Assembly: GCA_945910975.1 (NCBI GenBank)
Contig: CAMDZY010000002.1
Span: 1 to 38,027, forward strand
Length of the DNA stretch: 38,027 nt
Origin: an uncultured Clostridia bacterium
GTDB taxonomy: Bacteria; Bacillota; Clostridia; Oscillospirales; Oscillospiraceae
Direction of reading: 5' to 3'
Shown: one piece after another, positions 26,844 through 35,901 of the stretch
Numbering within the stretch: position 1 is the stretch's first letter
Layout of the letters: each line of letters opens with the position of its first letter
Position numbers and translations under genes: made by a program
Notes under the pieces: model-generated
Database searches by the model: none
What the model was told of the DNA's origin: nothing
The model's input: the letters and a program-made list of their open reading frames with translations, nothing else

Positions 26844-26872
26844 TTGACCATTGGCGATTTGCACAATATAAT
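26844..26872 (+). promoter_or_regulatory. Upstream promoter P1 of the four-TM/opp region
   Basis: TTGACC (26844-26849) and a perfect TATAAT (26867-26872), 17 bases apart. A 7-bp hairpin GGAAAAG-GCAG-CTTTTCC (26900-26917) lies in the resulting leader. Confidence 0.75.
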
Positions 26873-26934
26873 AAGAATAACCATTTTATATTCTCCATTG
26901 GAAAAGGCAGCTTTTCCTTGCCAGGATATTCATA

Positions 26935-26963
26935 TTGAAATGTGTCCACGGATATGATACAAT
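26935..26963 (+). promoter_or_regulatory. Downstream promoter P2 of the four-TM/opp region
   Basis: TTGAAA (26935-26940) and TACAAT (26958-26963), 17 bases apart, 38 bases before the start codon at 27001. It forms a tandem pair with the promoter at 26844. Confidence 0.65.
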
Positions 26964-27000
26964 AGTCCACATCCGACAGCTAGGCAGACAGGAGGCAGCT

Positions 27001-27552
27001 ATGGCAAAGTACAAATATGCCGGTGACTACCGCTTGGAAAACGTCTTGGACAGAAATGGCAAAATGACCACCGTATCCGTCTACCGCGGTACGTACTACC
27101 GCTTTCTGGCGCCGGATGCTACGGTTCGCCTGATGAAGCGGCTCTACTTGGAGATTTATATTGTGGCGCTGGCCTGCTGGTTCGCACTGCTGTGCATGAA
27201 CCTGCGCAGCACGTCCTTTGGCTGGCTCGTTCTGGTGCCGATGGCACTGGCCGCAATTGCGGTTTTGTTTGAGGGCTGCGCCATGTGGCGGCTGGCAACG
27301 GCAGGCGATAAGGTCACGCGGGAGCACAACGACAAGCTCTACGGCCGCGTGGCGTCCGCTTCCACGGCACATATGATTTTGGGCGGTATCGGTCTGGTGG
27401 GCAGCATCCTGATTTTGTGTACCAACGCATTCCGCCGGCAATATCTGCTGGTACTGCTGCTGCAGCTTTTGTTCACGGTCGGCGGCTTTGTCATGTTCCG
27501 CTTCCGCAAAAATCTGCAAATGGAGCCGGTTCCCGAAACGGAAAATAAGTAA
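27001..27552 (+). CDS. Four-TM membrane protein of unknown function
   Basis: 183 aa from ATG 27001 with GGAGG five bases upstream (the ORF-track start at 26935 overlaps the P2 promoter). A soluble N-terminus (MAKYKYAGDYRLENVLDRNGKMTTVSVYRGTYYRF) is followed by four hydrophobic helices at about 48-68, 73-96, 122-143 and 147-167, and a short charged tail. I do not recognise the family. It precedes oppA by 53 bases with no terminator between, so it may be co-transcribed with the peptide transporter, but its composition gives no functional clue. Confidence 0.75.
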   Translation: MAKYKYAGDYRLENVLDRNGKMTTVSVYRGTYYRFLAPDATVRLMKRLYLEIYIVALACWFALLCMNLRSTSFGWLVLVPMALAAIAVLFEGCAMWRLATAGDKVTREHNDKLYGRVASASTAHMILGGIGLVGSILILCTNAFRRQYLLVLLLQLLFTVGGFVMFRFRKNLQMEPVPETENK

Positions 27553-27605
27553 AATGTATATTCTCAGCATGGCTGTTAATATAAAATTTTTTAGGAGGAA
27601 ATGAA

Positions 27606-29894
27606 ATGAAACTCACAAAGATTCTGGCGCTCGTTCTCGTGTTCGCTATGGTCGCTTGTATGTTCGTTGGCTGCAAAGATAAAGACAGCAACGATCCGAC
27701 CGGATCCGATTCGAAGAACGAAACTCCGCTGGTCGTAGGCTATTCCTACTTCTCCAGCAAGTTCTCTCCCTTCTTCGCGACCACTGCCTATGACGTTGAC
27801 GTCTATGAAATGACGCAAGTCGGTCTGATCGGCTCTGACCGTGAAGGCAACATGATTCTCAAGGGAATCGAAGGCGAAACCGTTCCTTACAACGGCACCG
27901 ACTATACCTACACCGGTATTGCCGACACCGAAGTTGTTCAGAACGAAGACGGTTCCGTCGACTACAACTTTACCCTGCGTGATGACGTCCTTTTCGCTGA
28001 CGGCGAAAAGCTGACGGCCGATGACGTTATCTTCTCCATGTACGTACTGTGTGACCCCACCTATGACGGTGCTTCCACTCTGTACGCACAGCCCATCGAA
28101 GGCATGGAAGACTATCGTTCCGGCATGTCCAAGAAGGGCGAACTGATCATGGCCGGCGGCCGTGACGGCGAGTCCGAATACTACACTGCTGAAGAACGCG
28201 ACGAATACTGGGCAGCAATTGACCAGGCCGGCGCAAAGATGGTCGAAGGCATTGTCAGCTACATTCAGACCGCTCTGGGCACTGACGAATGCAGCGTCTA
28301 CACTGCTCTGGAAAACTGGGGCTTTGCTGATGCCATCACCGACGAGAACATGACCGCTGAAGATGGCTGGGCACTGATTCTCGCAGCTTACGACAACGAT
28401 CCTGCTGCTGCTGACGCTGAAGCTGGCGACGTTGACCTGTTCGACGCTCTGGTTGAAGTTCTCGGCGACAAGGCAGCTGCCTATGACGAAGGTATTGAAA
28501 CCGGCAGCTCCGCAGCAAATATCTCCGGCATCAAGAAGATCGACGACACCCATGTTTCCGTTCACATGACGGAGTTCGACGCGACCTCCATCTATCAGCT
28601 CTCTCTCGCAGTTGCTCCTATGCACTACTATGGCGATGCTTCCAAGTACGACTATGACAACAACCAGTTCGGCTTTACCAAGGGCGATCTGAGCGGTGTC
28701 AAGTCCAAGAATGCCACGCCTATGGGCGCTGGCCCCTACAAGTTCCTGAGCTTTGAAAAGGGCGTTGTCAGCTTTGAAGCAAACGAAAACTACTTCAAGG
28801 GCTGCCCCAAGACCAAGAACGTCCTGTTCCAGGAAACCTCCGAAGGCGACAAGCTGACCGGCGTTGCTACCGGCACCTTCGATATCACCGACCCGTCCTT
28901 TGACCAGAGCGTTGTGGAAGCCGTTAAGGGCTACAACTCCAATGGCGAACTCGACGGCGACAAGATCACCACCAACTGCGTTGACAACCTGGGCTATGGC
29001 TATCTGGGCATCAATGCGAACCTGGTTAAGGTTGGCGATGATTCTTCCAGCCAGCAATCCAAGGATCTGCGTAAGGCATTCGCTACCGTTCTGGCTGTTT
29101 ACCGTGATGTCGTTATCGACTCCTACTACGGCGAACGTGCTTCCGTTATCAACTACCCCATCTCCAACACCTCCTGGGCAGCGCCGAAGCCCGCTGACGA
29201 AGGCTACGAGATTGCATATTCCAAGGACGTTGATGGCAACCCCATCTACACCGCTGACATGACCGCCGACGAAAAGTACGCTGCTGCTCTGAATGCTGCA
29301 ATCGGCTTCTTCAAGGCTGCCGGCTACACCTTCGACGAAGCAAGCGGCAAGTTCACCGCCGCTCCCGCAGGCGCTTCCCTGGAATACACCTTCACCATCC
29401 CCGCTGATGGCACTGGTAACCACCCCGCATACGGCATCCTGACCGAAGCTCAGAATGCTCTGGAATCCATTGGCATCAAGATGGACATCAACGACCTGTC
29501 CGACAGCAACCAGCTGTGGAACGGTCTGGACGCCGGCACTGTCGAAATGTGGGCAGCTGCATGGCAGTCTACCGTTGACCCCGATATGTACCAGGTTTAC
29601 TTCTCTGAGAACACTCCTGAAAACAATGGCGGTTCCAACAACTACCATGTTCAGGATAAGGAACTCGACAGACTGATGATGGAAGCTCGTACTTCCGCTG
29701 ACCAGGCTTTCCGTAAGGCTACTTACAAGGAATGCTTGAACATCATCCTTGACTGGGCTGTTGAAATTCCTGCTTACCAGAGACAGAACGCTTACGTGTT
29801 CTCCACTGAGCGTGTAAACATGGCCACTATGACTCCCGATATCACCACCTTCTATGATTGGTCGGCTGAAATCGAGAACATCGAGATGAACTAA
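27606..29894 (+). CDS. oppA: Oligopeptide ABC transporter, substrate-binding lipoprotein (OppA-like)
   Basis: 762 aa, start ATG 27606 behind TTTAGGAGG. The lipoprotein signal MKLTKILALVLVFAMVACMFVGC is followed by a KDKDSNDPTGSDSKNE linker. The family-5 solute-binding fold follows: FTLRDDVLFADGEKLTADDVIFSMYVLCDPTY near the N-terminal lobe, GAGPYKFLSFEKGVVSFEANENYFKG in the middle, and WAAAWQSTVDPDMYQVYFSE...NNGGSNNYHVQDKELDRLMMEARTS toward the end. It is about 200 residues longer than typical OppA. An acidic, alanine-rich insertion lies at about residues 173-308 (DQAGAKMVEGIVSYIQTALGTDE...), ahead of GIKKIDDTHVSVHM. The gene favours GAA, AAG, GCT, TTC and ATC codons more than its neighbours, consistent with strong expression. 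Confidence 0.93.
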   Translation: MKLTKILALVLVFAMVACMFVGCKDKDSNDPTGSDSKNETPLVVGYSYFSSKFSPFFATTAYDVDVYEMTQVGLIGSDREGNMILKGIEGETVPYNGTDYTYTGIADTEVVQNEDGSVDYNFTLRDDVLFADGEKLTADDVIFSMYVLCDPTYDGASTLYAQPIEGMEDYRSGMSKKGELIMAGGRDGESEYYTAEERDEYWAAIDQAGAKMVEGIVSYIQTALGTDECSVYTALENWGFADAITDENMTAEDGWALILAAYDNDPAAADAEAGDVDLFDALVEVLGDKAAAYDEGIETGSSAANISGIKKIDDTHVSVHMTEFDATSIYQLSLAVAPMHYYGDASKYDYDNNQFGFTKGDLSGVKSKNATPMGAGPYKFLSFEKGVVSFEANENYFKGCPKTKNVLFQETSEGDKLTGVATGTFDITDPSFDQSVVEAVKGYNSNGELDGDKITTNCVDNLGYGYLGINANLVKVGDDSSSQQSKDLRKAFATVLAVYRDVVIDSYYGERASVINYPISNTSWAAPKPADEGYEIAYSKDVDGNPIYTADMTADEKYAAALNAAIGFFKAAGYTFDEASGKFTAAPAGASLEYTFTIPADGTGNHPAYGILTEAQNALESIGIKMDINDLSDSNQLWNGLDAGTVEMWAAAWQSTVDPDMYQVYFSENTPENNGGSNNYHVQDKELDRLMMEARTSADQAFRKATYKECLNIILDWAVEIPAYQRQNAYVFSTERVNMATMTPDITTFYDWSAEIENIEMN

Positions 29895-29946
29895 TTCTAC
29901 CGATTTTCGCGGTTTTTCTGCAAAAAGGTAGCATGAGCTAGGGAAA

Positions 29947-29979
29947 TAAGTGCCTGCGGGCAGTGCCCGTAGGCACTTA
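29947..29979 (+). promoter_or_regulatory. Intercistronic stem-loop between oppA and oppB
   Basis: A 14-bp stem TAAGTGCCTGCGGG / CCCGTAGGCACTTA (one G-U pair) with a five-base loop is not followed by a T run. It looks like an mRNA-stabilising or attenuating hairpin that keeps the binding-protein message more abundant than the permease message, as in many binding-protein operons. Confidence 0.7.
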
Positions 29980-30019
29980 CATCCTTATTGAAATATCGTG
30001 GGTTTGGAGACTGATTGAT

Positions 30020-31009
30020 ATGACGAAATATATCATTAAGCGCCTCCTAATATCTGTTGTGATTCTGTTTTGTGTCATGCTTATCGTGTATGCGTTAATG
30101 TACTCCATGCCGACAAAGTTTACCGAACAAATGGCACGTGAACTGTCAAAAGGACAGGGCGCAACGAAGAATTACGAGGATTGGCTGGCGCAATTAAATG
30201 CACAATATGGCATGGACAAGGGCCTGATTCCGGGCTACTTTACTTGGCTAAAGAGTGCGGTGAAGGGCGATTTCGGCGACAGCTGGAAATATAATATGCC
30301 CGTCACGCAAAAATTCCATGAAACAGTTTGGTACAGCTTCGCGCTTGGCCTTGTTTCCTTTATTTTTGAAGTTATTATCGCAATTCCCCTTGGTGTGCTT
30401 GCTGCAAAGAAGCAGTACAGTATTACCGACTACACCGTCACGGTTGTGGCGTTGGTTGGTATATCCATGCCAACCTTCTTCTTGGCTACCGTTTTGAAAT
30501 TGGTATTCTCTGTAAAGCTGGGGTGGTTTGACCTCAGTGGTATGATCAGTCGAAATTACTATAATCTCAGTCCGGCCGGCCAATTCTTTGATGTGGCGAA
30601 ACACTTTGTCTTGCCATGTATAACATTGACAGTTATCAGCATTGGTAGCTTGATGCGTTATACCCGTACAAACACCTTGGAGGTTTTGAATGCGGACTAC
30701 ATCCGTACCGCTCGCGCCAAGGGTTTGCCGGAAAAAAAGGTCATCAATTATCATGCATTTCGAAATACATTGGTGCCACTGGTCACCATTCTCGGCGGCA
30801 GCCTGCCCGGTCTGTTCTCCGGCGCACTGATCACCGAAACCCTGTTTGCCATTGAGGGCATTGGTTATGCCGATTACCATGCGATGGTTGCCGGCGATAT
30901 CCCCTTTACCATGTTCTATTTGGCATTTGTCGCGATTCTAACACTCTTGGGCAACTTGATTGCCGATATCCTGTACGCTGTGGTTGACCCGCGCGTCAGA
31001 ATCTCATAA
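30020..31009 (+). CDS. oppB: Oligopeptide ABC transporter permease OppB-like
   Basis: 329 aa from ATG 30020 behind TGGAGA; the ORF-track start at 29963 lies inside the hairpin. The N-terminal TM (YIIKRLLISVVILFCVMLIVYALM) is followed by a periplasmic-type loop and the membrane transport domain with five more TM segments. The EAA coupling loop is seen in YIRTARAKGLPEKKVINYHAFRNTLVPLV, and FSGALITETLFAIEGIGYADYHAMVAGD is the family's conserved C-terminal segment. Start of the translocator part of the peptide importer; oppC begins 12 bases later. Confidence 0.94.
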   Translation: MTKYIIKRLLISVVILFCVMLIVYALMYSMPTKFTEQMARELSKGQGATKNYEDWLAQLNAQYGMDKGLIPGYFTWLKSAVKGDFGDSWKYNMPVTQKFHETVWYSFALGLVSFIFEVIIAIPLGVLAAKKQYSITDYTVTVVALVGISMPTFFLATVLKLVFSVKLGWFDLSGMISRNYYNLSPAGQFFDVAKHFVLPCITLTVISIGSLMRYTRTNTLEVLNADYIRTARAKGLPEKKVINYHAFRNTLVPLVTILGGSLPGLFSGALITETLFAIEGIGYADYHAMVAGDIPFTMFYLAFVAILTLLGNLIADILYAVVDPRVRIS

Positions 31010-31021
31010 GGAGGTGTCAGC

Positions 31022-33124
31022 ATGGAAAAGAAGAGCTTTAATGAAGTTCTAAAAGAAAAGGAAGCTGCGGAAGCAAAACAAAATGCTGGCGCAAACCATG
31101 AGATGACCCTGGACGATGCGGCGCGCGTTAAGGTTTTAAGCCCCGGCCGCTTGGTCTTCAAGCGTTTCATCCGCAACAAGCTCGCAATTGTTGGTACTGC
31201 GATCCTTGCATTCATGTTCCTGTTCGCCTTTGTTGGCCCCTTGTTCTATCCCTATGGGCAGAAAGACGTTTTCAAGAAGTATGAAGGCCTGCAAAAGACC
31301 TTTGCAACGGCACAGGAACGCACCGAATATGCAACCTTCACCTATGACTCCTCGATCGAAATCCCCTCTCGTGTCCGTAACTCCATCAACTCCGAGATTT
31401 CCAAGATGGAAGCGCAGGAGCTGCGCCAGGAAGTCATTGCGGATGACGGCGTCAGCTACCTTTTGGAAAAGGAAGGCGACTATGTCTATACGCTGAGTAC
31501 GGTAGGAGATGCCGAAGTATATGTGACCTTTGCAGCTCCGGCTGTTGCGGCCAACTATATCAAGTCGGTGGTTCCCGCCCCCGGCGTGGAGCTGTCGAAG
31601 CAAGCAACGGATGCCATCGCTGCGGCGATCGAATCGGGCGAAACAGCAGTTTCCGTCGGCGACGATGAATTTTTGATTGTTTCCGACAACAAAAAGAGCG
31701 TTGTCTATTCCGTGAAGAACAGCAATTTCAACTTTACGGATGCTGCTGCGGATGCCGAGTTTGAGGCGGCCGCGATCAATGCAGTACTTGCCGAGCAGAG
31801 CGTGTTTGTCTACAACGGCAATGTGTATACACTCTCGCAAACCGATTCCGGTTACTCCGCCAGCACGGTGGCACCGCAGGATACTGCGTATGTCTACTCC
31901 TTATACTCGTTCGATACCTATGACGCCAGCCAGCCCTCTGACCGGTTTAAGGTAGAGGCTCTGTACCATGCCTACGGCGAACCCGATTTCACCGTTGACG
32001 GCGTAAATTATACCGTTGCGCATGAGGACGACCAAACTGTCGTCTATAATGCAGACAATATGTCCGAGCCGTACGCAATGTTTACAACGTTCATCGTGCG
32101 TGACCAATTGGGCAATGACAGCTACGACCTGGCGTTTAAAACTGCGGCGCAGGAACAGATTCTTGCAATGCAGGAACAGAATATTAAGACCGCAACCTAC
32201 ACCTACTCCCTGCCCGCGCAGCAGGCCGAGGTGGAAGAAACAACCAATGAGGAAACCGGTGAGGTGACCTCGCACGAAGTGATCACCTACATCACGGACG
32301 AGAATGGCAATGTCCAGTATGAGGATAAGACCATCACGGTTGAGTTGGACTTGGATCAGCGCTATAACCTGCGTTGGGAGCAGTTGACGCATCAGGTCGA
32401 CCGTTATTCCGGTCCTACCTCTGACCATGTTTTTGGCACAGACGGTGACGGCATGGACTTGCTGGCTCGTATGATGTACGGCGGCCGTGTGTCCTTGATC
32501 GTTGGTTTCGTGGTCGTGTTCCTGGAAACCATTCTCGGCGTCATTATGGGCGGCATCGCCGGTTATTTTGGCGGCTGGGTGGACAACCTAATCATGCGTC
32601 TGGTTGACGTCTTCTATTGCATCCCCTCTACACCTATCTTGATTATCCTTGGTTCCATGATGGACAAATTGAAGGTTGACCCCTATGTCCGTCTGTTCTA
32701 TTTGATGGCAATTTTGGGCATCTTGGGCTGGGCCGGTATTGCACGTCTGGTTCGTGGTCAGATTTTGTCCCTGCGTGAGCAGGAATTCATGGTCGCCACG
32801 GAAGCTACCGGCGTAAAGGTCAGCAAGCGTATTTTCCGCCACCTGCTACCCAATGTTATGCCGCAGTTGATCGTTAACATGACCGCATCCCTCGGCGGCG
32901 TCATCCTGACGGAATCAACATTGTCCTTCTTGGGCTTGGGCGTTCGTCACCCGCTGGCGACATGGGGCACCATGATCAACTCTGTTACGGCTACCAACGA
33001 GGATATGATACGTTATACCTATATCTGGATCCCTGTTGGTCTGCTGATTTGTTTGACTGTTATTGCGTTTAACTTCGTCGGCGACGGTCTGCGTGACGCG
33101 TTCGACCCGAAGATGAAACGGTAA
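31022..33124 (+). CDS. oppC: Oligopeptide ABC transporter permease OppC-like with a ~380-aa external insertion
   Basis: 700 aa, more than twice the usual 300, start ATG 31022 behind AAGGAGG. The cytoplasmic N-terminus and TM1 (AIVGTAILAFMFLFAFVGPLFYPYG, about 54-78) are normal. The standard permease resumes at SDHVFGTDGDGMDLLARMMYGGRVSLIVGF (about 463 on), with the EAA loop VATEATGVKVSKRIFRHLLPNVMPQLI and TLSFLGLGVRHPLATWG. Between them (about 80-460, nt 31259-32400) lies an acidic extracytoplasmic insertion with repeated helix-plus-beta units. Four aligned beta pieces are seen: DDGVSYLLEKEGDYVYTLS, GDDEFLIVSDNKKSVVYSV, YNGNVYTLSQTDSGYSAST and VDGVNYTVAHEDDQTVVYN. The frame is continuous, so this is a real insertion rather than an assembly fault. 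Confidence 0.93.
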   Translation: MEKKSFNEVLKEKEAAEAKQNAGANHEMTLDDAARVKVLSPGRLVFKRFIRNKLAIVGTAILAFMFLFAFVGPLFYPYGQKDVFKKYEGLQKTFATAQERTEYATFTYDSSIEIPSRVRNSINSEISKMEAQELRQEVIADDGVSYLLEKEGDYVYTLSTVGDAEVYVTFAAPAVAANYIKSVVPAPGVELSKQATDAIAAAIESGETAVSVGDDEFLIVSDNKKSVVYSVKNSNFNFTDAAADAEFEAAAINAVLAEQSVFVYNGNVYTLSQTDSGYSASTVAPQDTAYVYSLYSFDTYDASQPSDRFKVEALYHAYGEPDFTVDGVNYTVAHEDDQTVVYNADNMSEPYAMFTTFIVRDQLGNDSYDLAFKTAAQEQILAMQEQNIKTATYTYSLPAQQAEVEETTNEETGEVTSHEVITYITDENGNVQYEDKTITVELDLDQRYNLRWEQLTHQVDRYSGPTSDHVFGTDGDGMDLLARMMYGGRVSLIVGFVVVFLETILGVIMGGIAGYFGGWVDNLIMRLVDVFYCIPSTPILIILGSMMDKLKVDPYVRLFYLMAILGILGWAGIARLVRGQILSLREQEFMVATEATGVKVSKRIFRHLLPNVMPQLIVNMTASLGGVILTESTLSFLGLGVRHPLATWGTMINSVTATNEDMIRYTYIWIPVGLLICLTVIAFNFVGDGLRDAFDPKMKR

Positions 33125-33136
33125 GGAGGTAAGTTT

Positions 33137-34351
33137 ATGTCTGCTTCAAAAAAGAAAAAGGATGCTAACTATATCTCCGGCAAAGAGTCCCGTGCGATTT
33201 CCAAGTTCAACCGCAAGCTGACAAAGCGTTTGGAAAAGGATCGCGCCGACGCAAATAAGGATCCGGCTCTGTATACAACCAGAATGCGGGATCCCAACAA
33301 CGTCGTGGAATTTGACAATGTTTGCACGTACTTCTTCACGGACATCGGTACGGTCAAAGCAGTCGACGGCGTCAGCTTTGACATTCCGAAGTGCTCTACC
33401 GTAGGTGTTGTCGGCGAGTCCGGCTGCGGCAAGAGTGTTACCAGCTTGTCCCTGATGCAGCTGTTGCAGCGTCCGCAGGGTCAGACGGCCGGCGGTGAGA
33501 TTCGCTTCAACATTGGTAATGGGGAAGCGCTGAACATCGTCAACACGCCGACTGCCAAAATGCAGGAGATTCGTGGCAACCATATCTCCATGATCTTCCA
33601 GGAGCCAATGACCTCCTTGAACCCTGTCTTCCGTATCGGCGCGCAGATCGATGAAGTGATCAAGCTCCACAATCCGGATATGTCCAAGGACGACGTGAAA
33701 AAAAGAACGCTGGAAATGATCGAGCTGGTCGGCATCGCCGATGGTGAGAGCATTTACAAGCGCTATCCCCACGAGCTGTCCGGTGGTATGCGGCAGAGAA
33801 TTATGATTGCTATCGCTCTGGCCTGCTCGCCCGGCCTGATTATCGCGGACGAACCGACCACCGCATTGGACGTGACCATTCAGGCACAGATCCTTGACCT
33901 GCTGCGCGATCTGAAGGATAAGATCAACTCCTCCATCATGCTCATTACGCATGACTTGGGTGTGGTTGCCAGTATGGCGGACTATGTTGTGGTCATGTAC
34001 GCCGGTCGTGTTGTGGAAAAAGGTACGGCGGAAGACATCTTCCATCATCCCTGCCACCCCTATACGATTGGCCTGATGCGCTCGAAGCCGGTTGTCGGCA
34101 AAAAGGTTGACAGCCTGTATAATATTCCCGGCAGCGTTCCCAACCCCGTGGATATGCCCAACTATTGCTATTTCCGTGACCGTTGCGAAATGCGCGACGA
34201 GTGCAAGGGAATGTGTGATGGGAAGTATCCTCCGGAAATTAAAATCAATGATACCCATGTCGTATCATGCTATCGCTTCTTTGAAACCGGCGAGGTGCTT
34301 GGGTATCCGAAGCCTGTAGATGTGGAGGAATTGTATCATGGCAAAAAATGA
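33137..34351 (+). CDS. oppD: Oligopeptide ABC transporter ATP-binding protein OppD-like
   Basis: 404 aa, start ATG 33137 behind a perfect TAAGGAGGT. A Lys/Arg-rich N-terminal extension of about 50 residues precedes the ATPase. Walker A is [19 protein letters not shown], the Q-loop is [18 protein letters not shown], the signature is [34 protein letters not shown] (signature plus Walker B), and the H-loop is [26 protein letters not shown]. The C-terminal oligo_HPY region contains several Cys ([17 protein letters not shown]), as in members of this family suspected to bind an Fe-S cluster. It powers import together with OppF. Confidence 0.96.
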   Translation: MSASKKKKDANYISGKESRAISKFNRKLTKRLEKDRADANKDPALYTTRMRDPNNVVEFDNVCTYFFTDIGTVKAVDGVSFDIPKCSTVGVVGESGCGKSVTSLSLMQLLQRPQGQTAGGEIRFNIGNGEALNIVNTPTAKMQEIRGNHISMIFQEPMTSLNPVFRIGAQIDEVIKLHNPDMSKDDVKKRTLEMIELVGIADGESIYKRYPHELSGGMRQRIMIAIALACSPGLIIADEPTTALDVTIQAQILDLLRDLKDKINSSIMLITHDLGVVASMADYVVVMYAGRVVEKGTAEDIFHHPCHPYTIGLMRSKPVVGKKVDSLYNIPGSVPNPVDMPNYCYFRDRCEMRDECKGMCDGKYPPEIKINDTHVVSCYRFFETGEVLGYPKPVDVEELYHGKK

Positions 34352-35453
34352 AAATATCGTCCATGACGAATATGTTGCTCACGGCTTCAAAGATGCGGAG
34401 AAAAACCCGGAGAACCTGCTGGTCGTTAAGAACCTGTACAAGTATTTCCCAATCAAATCTCAGTTCTTTAAGAGAACCATCGGCAATGTTAAGGCCGTTG
34501 ACGGCGTGTCCTTTAAAATCAAGCGCGGCACCACAATGGGTCTGGTCGGCGAGTCCGGCTGTGGCAAGTCCACGGTTGGCCGCACAATCCTGCGCCTGGA
34601 GCAGAAGACAAAGGGCGAAGTATTCTTCAACGGCACTGAAATTTTCAGCCTGAGCAAGAGCGAACTGCGCAAAATGCGCCCGAAGATTCAAATTATCTTC
34701 CAGGATCCGTATTCCTCTTTGTCCCCCAGACTCCCGATCGGTGAAATCATCGCCGAGGGCGTCAAGGAACACAAAATTGTTCCCGCAGACGAAGTTGACG
34801 ATTATGTCACCCGCATCATGCACGCTTGCGGCTTGCAGGAATACCACAAGGATCGCTATCCACACGAATTTTCCGGCGGACAAAGACAGCGTATCTGCAT
34901 CGCAAGAGCGCTGGCTCTGAATCCGGACTTCATCTTGTGTGACGAGCCTGTTTCCGCACTGGACGTGTCCATTCAGGCACAGGTCATCAACCTGCTGCGT
35001 GACTTGCAGAAGCAGTTCAACCTGACATATCTGTTTATCTCCCATGACCTGTCCGTCGTCGAGCACATTTCCGATACGGTCGGCGTTATGTACTTGGGCA
35101 ATCTGGTGGAATATTCTGACACGGATAAGGTCTTTGCCAAGCCGTTGCACCCGTATACCAAGGCTTTGTTCTCCGCAATTCCCGTGCCGGATCCTGATTA
35201 CAAGATGGATCGTATTATTCTGGAGGGCAGTATTCCTTCCCCCAGCAATCCGCCCAGCGGCTGCAAGTTCCATACACGCTGCAAGGAGTGCATGGAGGTC
35301 TGCAAATATTGCCAGCCCGACTTTATGGAGGTCGAACCTGACCACTTCTGCGCTTGCCACCTGTATAACAGCGCAGAGCGCAATGCGGAGTTTGCTGCGA
35401 TCGTCAAGGAAGAAAAGGCCAAGGAAGCCGCGCAGAAAGCTGAGGAAAAATAA
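34338..35453 (+). CDS. oppF: Oligopeptide ABC transporter ATP-binding protein OppF-like
   Basis: 371 aa from ATG 34338 behind GGAGGA (the ORF-track start at 34320 is upstream of this site); it overlaps oppD by 14 bases. Walker [22 protein letters not shown]-loop IIFQDPYSSLSPRLPIGEII, signature FSGGQRQRICIARALALNPDFILCDEPVSALDVS, and H-loop FISHDLSVVEHISDTVGVMYLGNLVE. The C-terminal oligo_HPY part is Cys-rich (GCKFHTRCKECMEVCKYCQPDF), followed by an alanine/lysine/glutamate tail. Last core gene of the transporter. Confidence 0.96.
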   Translation: MAKNENIVHDEYVAHGFKDAEKNPENLLVVKNLYKYFPIKSQFFKRTIGNVKAVDGVSFKIKRGTTMGLVGESGCGKSTVGRTILRLEQKTKGEVFFNGTEIFSLSKSELRKMRPKIQIIFQDPYSSLSPRLPIGEIIAEGVKEHKIVPADEVDDYVTRIMHACGLQEYHKDRYPHEFSGGQRQRICIARALALNPDFILCDEPVSALDVSIQAQVINLLRDLQKQFNLTYLFISHDLSVVEHISDTVGVMYLGNLVEYSDTDKVFAKPLHPYTKALFSAIPVPDPDYKMDRIILEGSIPSPSNPPSGCKFHTRCKECMEVCKYCQPDFMEVEPDHFCACHLYNSAERNAEFAAIVKEEKAKEAAQKAEEK

Positions 35454-35551
35454 TCATTTTTTCGGAATGACACTTCGCGGTTCGTGGATTGGCACAATGC
35501 ATGATTTTTCCAAATCTGCATACCCTATTTGCAATGAAAGGCGGTTATGTT

Positions 35552-35806
35552 ATGGCGCGAAAACCCAAGCAGTATGACGATGATGATGGCCGTACCATTG
35601 CGAATATGAATGTGGATGGAATGCCGTGGTATGTCAAGCGCTCGAAACCCTCGCCGGATAATCCGGACGAGAAAATTGAGCTTTCCCCGCAGGAAACACG
35701 AGCCTTTATGGGCGGTGTCCTCAAGGCCGGTCTGCTGCTGGCACTGGTATTTGCCGTTGTTTTCGGCCTGTTCATCGCATTATGCGACTTCGTAATTTTT
35801 AAATAA
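35552..35806 (+). CDS. Small single-TM protein, 84 aa, unknown function
   Basis: I choose ATG 35552 (MARKPKQYDDDDGRTIANMNVDGMPWY), behind AAAGGCGG, over the ORF-track start at 35489. An acidic, conserved-looking N-terminal motif DDDDGRTIANMNVDGMPWY is followed by a proline-rich piece and one TM helix (GGVLKAGLLLALVFAVVFGLFIALCDFVIF) at the C-terminus. It is therefore a probable tail-anchored small membrane protein. It sits 98 bases after oppF and before a terminator, so it could be the last gene of the opp transcript. I know of no function. Confidence 0.75.
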   Translation: MARKPKQYDDDDGRTIANMNVDGMPWYVKRSKPSPDNPDEKIELSPQETRAFMGGVLKAGLLLALVFAVVFGLFIALCDFVIFK

Positions 35807-35811
35807 CACAA

Positions 35812-35846
35812 GCAGCTGCAGACACACCCGTTTGCAGCTGCCTTTT
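35812..35846 (+). terminator. Terminator after the small membrane protein
   Basis: A 9-bp stem GCAGCTGCA / TGCAGCTGC with a 12-base loop, followed by CTTTT, five bases after the stop. Confidence 0.8.
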
Positions 35847-35901
35847 GTCGTATCATGGCAATCGCACCGACAAGTTCGTTGACGTTTTGCAGAAAAGCAG
35901 G

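Noticed and set aside
27591-29648. A 685-aa open frame on the - strand opposite oppA
   Set aside because: It is a mirror of the strongly biased codon use of oppA. It has no ribosome site, and the + strand protein is clearly a binding lipoprotein.
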